Of a DNA stretch of 64,000 nt, positions 14,101 to 23,800 are shown piece by piece; the first letter of the stretch is position 1, and each line of letters begins with the position of its first letter. The notes beneath the pieces were generated by a model. It was not told where the DNA came from. It made no database searches and was given only the letters and a program-made list of their open reading frames with translations. Position numbers and translations under genes: made by a program. The DNA is from Sipunculus nudus (lineage: Eukaryota; Annelida; Sipuncula; Golfingiida; Sipunculidae): NCBI GenBank assembly GCA_026874595.1, contig CM049317.1, forward strand, positions 33,502,901 through 33,566,900, given 5' to 3'.

Positions 14101-15700
14101 TGTGTTACATTTTGCAAACGTCTCTATAACATTTCCTAATATGTTATACTTTCCGACTTTTAGGACGTCCAATAAAACGTTCTCAGCATGTGTCAAATAC
14201 GTTGTATACAGCGCAGTAGAAATCTGTATTTTCACCTGTTTTAGATTGTGCACCATAACGTATAGATAACAGTATATCTATATTTTAAATAACTTTGTGT
14301 ATATTTGAAAATTACATTCACAGACCCGACTAATTTGCAATGTTTAGGATACGTACATTTTACGTTCAAAACAACGTCGCAAATGTAACCATACGCACAA
14401 CATGTGAAACGTTGTGTGTAACATTTTGCAGACGTCTCTTCGACATTGCCTAAAATGTTATACTTCCGGGTATTGCAGACGTTCACCATAACGTTCCCAA
14501 CATGTTTCTTGACCGTTGTATACAGCGTCGTAAAAATCTGTATTTTCATCAGCTTTACATTGTCCACCGTATCGTATATAAAACCGTATATTAATGTTTG
14601 AAGTAATGTTGAGTATATTTGTAATTTAAACATATTGATCCGACTAATTTGCAATGTTTAGGATACGTTAATTTTACGTGCCAAAACAACGTCGCAAATG
14701 TAACCACACGCACAACATGTATAACGTTATGTGTTACATTTTGCAAACGTCACTATAACATTTCCTAATATGTTATACTTTCCGACTTTTAGGACGTCCA
14801 ATAAAACGTTCTCAGCATGTGTCAAATACGTTGTATACAGCGCAGTAAAAATCTGTATTTTCACCTGTTTTAGATTGTGCACCATAACGTTTATATAACA
14901 GTATGTCTATATTTTAAATAACTTTGTGTATATTTGAAAATTACATTCACAGACCCGACTAATTTGCAATGTTTAGGATACGTACATTTTACGTGCAAAA
15001 CAACGTCGCAAATGTAACCATATGCACAACATGTGAAACGTTATGTGCAACAATTTGCAGACGTCTCTTCGACATTGCCTAAAATGTTATACTTCCGGGT
15101 ATTGCAGACGTTCACCATAACGTTCCCAACATGTTTCTTGACCGTTGTATACAGCGTCGTAAAAATCTGTATTTTCATCAGCTTTACATTGTCCACCGTA
15201 TCGTATATAAAACCATATATTAATGTTTGAAATAACGTTGCGTATATATGTAACTTAAACATATTGGACCGAAACTTTGCAATGTTTACGATACGTCCAT
15301 ATAACGTGCCGAAAAACGTCGCAAACCTAACCGCATGCACAACATAAAAAACTTTTAATGCAACGTTTCTAAAACGTCCGTTTGCCGTTGCCAATAATAT
15401 TTTACTTTAGAGTAGTTTGGACGTTAAGTATAACGTTCGCACCATGTTTTACAAATGTTTTTAAACAATATTGCAGAATAAGGAACCTGATCGAAATTCA
15501 GAACGTGCCCATTAACGTGTACATAACGTTTGATGTACGTTACATAATAACAATACAATGCGTTTTAACCAAAGGCGTTTTGGAAGTACAGGACAACGTT
15601 CTTTAAATGTAAATACAAGGTTATATTAAAACGTTACATAAAGTACCTTGGACGGACGTTCCTGTATTTCAATATGACGTAAACTTGACGTTGCCTGCAC
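11180..15700. repeat. Satellite array 2, 629 bp dimer, ACGT-rich
   Basis: Two alternating ~314 bp halves. Half A is marked by GTGCACCATAACG at 11734, 12361, 12990, 13619, 14248 and 14877. Half B is marked by GTGCACCGTATCG (with variants) near 11420, 12048, 12676, 13304, 13933, 14562 and 15191. The A-to-A period is 627-629 bp. The A and B halves share a frame (CTAATTTGCAATGTTTA, TTTTACGTGC, AACGTCGCAAA) but differ steadily, so this is a dimeric higher-order satellite. In 13619-14247 I count 15 ACGT tetramers, several within AACGTT or GACGTC. From 15300 to 15715 the units decay but keep scattered AACGTT. Confidence 0.95.
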
Positions 15701-15714
15701 GTTTCTAAATAATG

Positions 15715-16213
15715 TTATGACCTGTAACTTTCCATGAACGTTAGGTTTACGTACTGTGTTTGCAGGGTAGTCATAACGGGGAACGATTCCGGTTGATTTT
15801 GCTCTGATCGATTTTTCTTATCTTTCTTAGGCACCGCATAAAGCACGCCAACGTCTCCCTGTGTCTCTGTGACGGAATCCAGTGTGGGCTTCAATTCAGT
15901 GTATTCTGCTGATCCCTGTATTCCTTTATCAGGATCGTTTATTATAATTCCTTGTGGTGATATATTCTGAATATGATCTTTAACGACGTTCGGTAAATCG
16001 CTACATTGCGCAGATTCATAATCATGTTCCCCCGTACAGTCACAATTTTCAGTCGTGTCAGCTGGGTTTCCAGTTCCGGCAATGGTAGTGTAATCTCCAT
16101 TATACACATTTTCATACTGGTTATGAAGATCTACTCCGGTCGTAGATGAGAACCCAACATTCACATTCCTAGTTCCACTTCCTTTATCAGCCATCCTGCG
16201 TCGTTTCCGCCAG
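15715..16213 (-). CDS. Receptor exon 10: cytoplasmic signalling tail
   Basis: Terminal exon after ATTCAAG, 166 codons including TAA at 15715-15717. Tyrosine motifs by protein position: YENV 564, YNGD 568, YTTI 572, YESA 596, YTEL 635, YAVP 656, YVNL 685. YENV and YVNL fit the pYxNx pattern preferred by Grb2-type SH2 domains. YTTI and YTEL fit a relaxed Yxx(I/L) ITIM or ITAM half-site, although the 564/572 spacing is too short for a standard ITAM. The last ~20 codons overlap ACGTT-type sequence like that of the adjoining satellite. No AATAAA was seen on this strand just downstream. Confidence 0.8.
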
Positions 16214-17842
16214 CTTGAATGTATAGAAATTACAATAAGTAAATTAATTAAATATAATACATTTTTTTTAATTAAGAGAGAAATGCAGAAACTGGAGAGC
16301 AAAATAAAAATAAGTATGAATTTATATATGATATTTCATACTGACATACAGAGTAATATTGATAATAATAAGATGGGATTATATATTGGATATATACAAG
16401 TAAAACTACACCATGAACTCACCAGACAAGAAGTACAACTGCAGCTGTAAGAATAATCAGACCGGCCATGCTTCCTACACCTGCTACCACGGGAATGGTA
16501 TGATCGGCAGACTGAGGCTCACTCTCAGCACCAGGATCTGTAAAGCAAAATTCAATTTTTAATTTCTATTCAGAACACTGGTCTTGGGTTACAAAAACCA
16601 GCATTACATGTTGACTATTTTGCAAATGACTGGAAAACGGAGGTTGCAGCCCTGCAAAAGCTATGTAGCGTTATATCAAATCAATTTTGTAATTTGTGTG
16701 TTTTCGATTAATTGATCACTTAACCAATTAAAACATAAGCTGAGATGTAGCTTTGCCAACATGTATTTACATTATCACACCTACCAATTTAAAATTAAAC
16801 ACGTCGTGAGGCATATCAATATCGCTTTAATTGAATTTATGTTATATTGTTCTACAATATACATACACTAAGTCAATCGTTTATAAAATTAATGAATTTA
16901 TAAAAAAAAATTCATAATTAACCGTATCGAAATAAGACGTGAGTGTTTTTTCCTTTAATAACCTTTGTGTGATTATACGTACCTTTTATTGTATATTGAT
17001 GAATCGCCAGGTGATGTATGACAACATATAAATGAAAAACATTTAACAACAACTTTAAAAGGAATATTGTTCATTCAAATGTTGTGAATTTAAGCTGCAG
17101 GTGGTCCCAGCTTTATTTGACTTGTGGTTCGCATACATATATTGCTCAATTTCTTGAACAATTTACACCGTATTACGTACAACACCTGGGTCCCTTGTTG
17201 ACTATGGCAGACCACACTTATCAGTCGGGTGCTTAACAGGGCTAAAAATGGCCGAGGCAGTGTTCATGTACACACTCTCTGGTAAATTGTCCTCGTTAAT
17301 TCCAAATGAGGACACTTTGACATTTACTAATGTGCAATGGACACCAGTATGTCGGAATGAATATAGCGTCATAGACCAGTGGCTACTTATGTGTTCACTT
17401 GCGTAACTCGATATTGACACAATTCTCTTAATGAGTTTGTCCGTGGTGAGGTGAGTCGCAGAACCAGTGACTAGGCCACAAGAGGTTAACATATATATGC
17501 ACAATTAGCATAAGTAGGTGTAATGCATCATAACTCTGGATTCGGACCATTACTGACAAAAGACCCTAGTTAGGGAACAAAGGTGAGGAAGATCGAATAA
17601 ATATGCGAATCGGTCACCCTATAAAAATGAGACTGAATAAATATGGACGCATGTCTGCAAAAGATTACAAAACTATTATATGGGCAATCGACAAGCGACC
17701 ACGTGTATGCGCCGATTCACGTCAGTATTGCGTAATCCAGACATTAGAAGTTTCGTGACATGAAAGCCCTCTGAAATTCTGATATTACATCACGCCACTC
17801 CTAAGGTATGTGCATGAAAGGTGACCACAAACAAACATTAAC

Positions 17843-17885
<43 letters not shown>

Positions 17886-20800
17886 TATACATATAAATGT
17901 ATCAATAGCGTATTGTGGAACGAAATGAGAACCCATCTTTAAGAATTACATTCAGTAGTTAATGAAACGGTGGAGCTCTCCAAAGGACGAAAGGAGGTTA
18001 TGCGTCCACTCCAGTGGGGCCCGCTGTTCGTTTTCTGTTCATCCTGTGTAGTATCAATAGAACGTTTGGTTGTTTCGGTTTTTAAGACAGTTGTGAGTAC
18101 ACGCGATGTAGGGATGGTAGGTTTTTCGTCTGCAAATATAAAATAATATGCATTCGTGTGTATAACGAATCTAGTAGCTAAAAGTATTGTTTCTTGAAAC
18201 TTTCACCTGAAATAATAAAAGGCAATGATAAGCCTATTTAAAATATGCAGTAATCTCTTTTTTACCTGGTTTGTTAAAATTGATTTAAAATGAAGATGTA
18301 TGAGCATCGCAGATGTATTAAGATTTAGTTATTACTGAACTAACACTAGAATTACTCTTCTTTTATTAGAGAGCTGCTCACCGGTCTCGCATATAAAACC
18401 AGATGATGCAACGTCACACGGTGTAGATGTCCATTTTGTGTTTTCATTCAACAAGATGCAGTGGTCTTTCCTGGGAAATTTAGCGTCATCGTTATCCCAT
18501 CGCGTGTACTCAATGTCTTGTCTCCTAAATGTATCTGGAAGTCGTAGTGATGTAAGTATTAAGTGTTTCATTTATAAAGCACTAAATAGAAACTTCTCGT
18601 TCTTTCCTGATCTAGCATTGATAATTATATCAAATTCTCATTCTTTTTGATGTTGACAAAACATAAAGGTTACCTTCGTCTTCCCAAACCCAGCGTCTGC
18701 TGGAGCCAAAGGTCCAAAACACCCGCCTTCCTGAAGCATCCACAATTTTCCACATGACACGCTCAAGATCTAGGAAGTGAGCATATGATGCAAATGACAA
18801 AAGCACAGAATTTCTTCCAGAAGAAAGATTTCTACATTTGTCCACTGCGGTTTCCCATTTCACTGCTTCAGCTATATAAGCCAGACACCTCCCTGTAGAT
18901 TCCATGTTGAACTCATTATTTTGCTGACACCTCGGACTTTGCAACCAAGATTCCTTCCGTTTGTCTGGTGGAAAATATATATATATATTTTTTTAATTTC
19001 ATATTGCGGCTGCGAGGCAGGTTTGGTTGGGAAAAGTCTTTAGGGAAAATTTATCAATTTGACTAAATTTGTCATCCATGTGTTAAAACAGCTTTTTAAT
19101 TGCAAAATTGAATATATGCGTAGAGTTTTTTTTTTTATTGCGGTCAGTGACAAGGGACTGGAAGATCTTGGGTAATTTTTAGAAATATAGGTCAGATATC
19201 TACAAGTGTGGTTGTTCTCATGGTTGTCGAAGCAGTTTGTCAGAAACAGGTCGTATAGTCAGAATTGTTTTCTCAGTAAAGAACACTTGATAACCTGTAC
19301 ATATTGCGGTCATGTTCTCCTACTGGGAAAAATGACATTTATTATGACAGTTAGACTGATATTTATTGTTTAATGCGTGTTTCAAACGGTGAAGAAAGTA
19401 AAGTAGTTTACTTAGGGTTAAATGTGCTCTAAAGGAAACCTTGAATGCTTTGACAGAGTGTTGTCTGAAATATCAAGGTAAACAGACTCAATCTTATATT
19501 CCATTCATGCTTGTCTACTTGTTTGTGTTTATTTACAAGATAACCTGGTGTTATTTTTGGTCGTTGTAGTTTTGTGTCCCGTGGGGTGTGTAACTTACTG
19601 GATTATGATAAGGACATTACGGATTTATTATGGAAAAAAAGCTCGTGTGCCATATAGATTGTTGCCAGACATTTATGCAGTAAGGTTATGGCTGTCCAGT
19701 TCTCTCACGAATTGTAGCCATAAATGTGAGAGATAGACTTATTCAACTATTCCAGTCAGGACTATCTCCGGAACTTAGAATGGCTGCAGTAAGATCACAC
19801 TTCGATAGGAACTCTACTACGGTGTCAATGAAACAGACGGAGATGCATCTTTGGAGTTTAAATGCGTGTAAGTCTAAAATTTTGTGATATCAGCTAGATT
19901 GAGAAATGTGAATATGAGTGGTGTGCCGATTAAACGATTATATCGATGATTGATTTTTTTTTCAAAATCGATCAAATCGATTGCATTTTTGCATAATCGA
20001 TTATAAACGGTTATGTGGGCACATTCAAAGAATCTTATCCTGTCAGAAATAAACGAACACAAAGTAACAAACAGCATCAAAACGGAACCTTGTCAGCAGA
20101 TAGCAGTCTTTCGACGGCAAGTCAAGCTTGGATGCGGGTGGATTGATTGTTTTATCATGAATCCCGATGTACATGTCACACTACCTACTGGGGTCAATAT
20201 TTAAGTTACTAGTATCCAGCTGATATCAAGGTGATATATAAAGTACATAAAATCATCGATTAATAATCGATCATTGGTCGTTTCAATATTTCAATCACCG
20301 ATTATGACTTTAAAAAAATTCCTACCACTAGTGAATATATAATATTATCTTTACCATTTATTTTTCCTGTAATATCTATATTTTATGTGTTTCTTGGACG
20401 ATATCAGATCTGGTCATTGTCATTTTTCCGTACTTTTATAATAGATATACTTATTTAAACTTGCTTAGTACTGTTATACAATATATGTGTAGTCTAATGA
20501 CTGAATGCATCAAATCACTGAGTGTCATCAAATCCATACGATTTTTGGTAACTCACTATGGTGCCATCAAACTCTGGTGACCTCTTACCCTAGAACCTTA
20601 TTACCTATACGCGGGTTTTCCTGAAAACCGAACTCAGACAAAATGATATACTGATTAATACTTCTTTTGAGATATTATTTTTTTCAAAATCCATCTTATT
20701 CCTCGTGAGTTATCACGGCGACACCACAGAGTAGCCTTTTGACATCTTACCTAATAAAATTGGCTTGGATTTTACCCAAAATCGAACTTCAGCGAGTTAA

Positions 20801-23800
20801 CCTATTGGTTAGTTGTTATTGTCGGGGTCGTAAAAATACATTCCATCAAAGCCCCGATAAGTTTTCGCGGAGACATAGAAACCGTCATAGACGGCTGTAA
20901 AAAAAACTGAAATGAAAAGGATGAATGATTAAATAACAGTTTGTCCTAAATACCTGCAAATGCATCCATCATTTATTATAGAAAAGGTTCCGCTTTTCAA
21001 AATCCACTTTGTGTAGGAACTGAGCTTACCAAGTATACAGAGCGGATAATGGGATTCTGTGAAATCTTCGTCTTCCAGCCTGGTCTTTGATCCTGCATTA
21101 TTAAAGACCACTGTCACTCCAAGGGCATCGGTGTGACTCCCGGTAAGTCCGCCAGGGTGGTACATCTGCCAGATGTGCTTCTCTGGAACTAAAATGATAT
21201 CAATTGTCATGGAACTGAACACCACTGAAGCCGGCACTCCATTGTCAAAATCACCTTGATATTCCAAATAGTATATGGGAAGTTCAGCTCCATAACAATC
21301 TTGTCACAGCTAATGTAATTCATTTGTGTTAAATACGTCTGTAAGTTAAAAATGTATTAATTTTAAGAATTGTATAATTGGTTTGGTAAACGGTTTAGAA
21401 TAACTGTGTTTACGGATGATGGCTGGGTTTATTTTTTCAATCCATATTGGAACAAATTTATTAGTACATACATTGTGCCCTAGTCATGTATATGGCCCTT
21501 TGTGTCGAATCAACACCGCATGGCATGTTCTCATAAGTACAAATTGAGCAGCTTCCAGGTGTCCAGCCGTCCATCAATCCAAATTTGTTAAAACAGCAGC
21601 ATAACCTAGCATACCGGTCCTGTTGAACATTCATCATATATTTAGTGTGTAGCGCTAGAAGCGATCATTAATGTTAAAGGGTCTGTTTAATTAACGAGTG
21701 TCTTACTACATTTACAAGAAATTATCAACAGTTCTCGTACGTTTCCAGACACATCAAAGATGACCCATTTCATTATACAAAACTCAGACACATACCATGT
21801 GATGCGAGAAATACTTATATCCGTAGCAATAAGTTTTGCATTCATTTATTGACCATATGTAGGAACACCCAGTTGTCTGTACATGTCCGCTGCTGTAGCA
21901 TCCTTGATAATAAATACCCTCAGTATGCAGATCTAATCAAATACAGAGATGTCAAAGGGTCTTTTCTTCTACGAAAGATAAACTAATTACATTGTTCATT
22001 CATAGGTTATATTTTATTGTGCTAAATAGTAATCATTTACAAACCGAAACGTACGTTTATTTTATTCAGTTTTCCGGAAGCTGCCTTAAAATTAGAATAG
22101 ATTAATATTCAAAATACAGTTAAAAACAGGTATTTCCGAAAAAATGAAAAAATTTAATTATATGATTTGATTAAATATTGTATCGCCTTTTTATATTACA
22201 AAATGCTAACACTACACTACATATACATTTCGATTACTGTTGTGGTGGTATCTAGGAGACAGGAAAGCTATACATACGCCTCTTATGGAATAATCAAATG
22301 TTATTTTTAGGCAGGGATATGGAATGTTACATAGTTACGTTAAAGTAATAACATTGCCAAGTTTATATCTCCAATGAAGCCCGTCAGCTCCTTTATAATA
22401 ACTGTTCATGTCGGACCGAAGGATAAAACGATAACAAAAATATGACAAGAAAGAACATTTATTATTTCATATTGTTTTGGGATATACCTTTGTTCATCCA
22501 GTTCCAGTACAATGGCCCAGTCTTGCCGCCTATCCAAGCTTGTGAAACTGTTGAGTTTGTTATGAGCTCATGCAGAATATCATTTGGTATTGTAGAATTA
22601 TCCCATGCTAGCCGGCCCTGTTTCTCTTTGCTGGCTGTTTGTGCATCGGCCCAAGTGACCTCCCCAAGGTAGAGACAGAACCATTTATCTTCAATAGATA
22701 AAGGGGTGCATAAATAAAATATAATGGAACATAAGATAATATGATCTGCTGTTTCGTTTTTGAAATTGTAGAATTTTCAGCAAGAACCGGTTTTAGCCTA
22801 TGTCATGGCGATGGGGCGTCTCATATCCCGGCGTCCGTCCTCATTTCACAAAAATGCTTTTTCCTTTATTTCTACAGTGGCTTTTGAGTCTGCATGCTGG
22901 CCCTCCTGAGATACCAACCTTCAGTTATGATTAGTTTATTTCATGGGCCTTAGGCTTTATTTATTTATTTATTGATTTTTTTTTTTTTTTTTTGCCGGGT
23001 TCGGGTATAGTACTAAGTCTTTGACATTCTGGTTATGAAATACGATAGGAAGCATTCAAGCTCAGGATTCATCATTTATAAAACTAGAGGAAAGGAGGTC
23101 GAGTGCTTACCGGACATGACGTAGAAATAGTAAAGTGAATAAGCAATGGAAAAAAAACATTGCTTGTGAAGATAGGACCAATAATAACAAAGTTATGAGG
23201 ATATCAGATTTTGATGTATTTCGATGACCTTGACCTAGAACTTTTAAATCTATAAAATACACAAACAGCTTTGAGATCTCGTTCCGATATACGATACCTG
23301 TAAGTTACAAAGTGATTCTTGCAAGTATATGTCCTGTAGGATGCTATATGTCACGTGCAAGAAACAGCAAGCAAGCAAAGTTGAAGACTATTGACAAACA
23401 GACATACATACTGACAAAGTGACACATCTGAGATGACAGATGAATAATTAATCTTATGCAGAAGGCAAAGAAGGACAAAATGAGCTATAATCATAAAGGA
23501 AAGCTTTATAGTTTCGGATATATAGCAAAAAAATTGATATATCGAAATGTTTCGATTGCAGCGCTACTATCGACTATTTTCCGAAAATGAAAAATTAATT
23601 TTGATATATTTGGGTAAGACATAAGAAATACCAGTTTCAATAGGATTCCTGTAAAACTGTAGGCCTGTAGAATGACAAATATAAGACTCAAAAACAAGCA
23701 AGAATGCGAAATCGAGGACAACTGACAAACAGACAGGCATACTGACAAAGTAACAAATCGGAGATAAGAGTTTTTAGGTCAAAGTTATTGTGGAGGTGAA

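Noticed and set aside
11727-14654. Three or four 137-codon minus-strand frames, nearly identical
   Set aside because: They recur once per 629-bp satellite unit and are open only because the units are homogenised; decayed units lose them, and composition (Y, I, T, C) mirrors the DNA.
5830-15700. CRISPR-like array
   Set aside because: Units are hundreds of bases long, contiguous, without short repeats alternating with unique spacers, in a eukaryotic genome.
17202-17504. Additional receptor exon in intron 8
   Set aside because: Including it is not needed for frame, it lacks cysteines in a domain pattern, and no phase-1 acceptor/donor pair fits well.
19548-19736. Plus-strand 62-codon frame in receptor intron 5 as a nested gene
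   Set aside because: Hydrophobic start then broken frame; no motif; probably chance or a decayed repeat.
22442-22672. Plus-strand 76-codon frame
   Set aside because: It is the antisense shadow of receptor exon 2, which has lectin motifs and matching splice phases on the minus strand.
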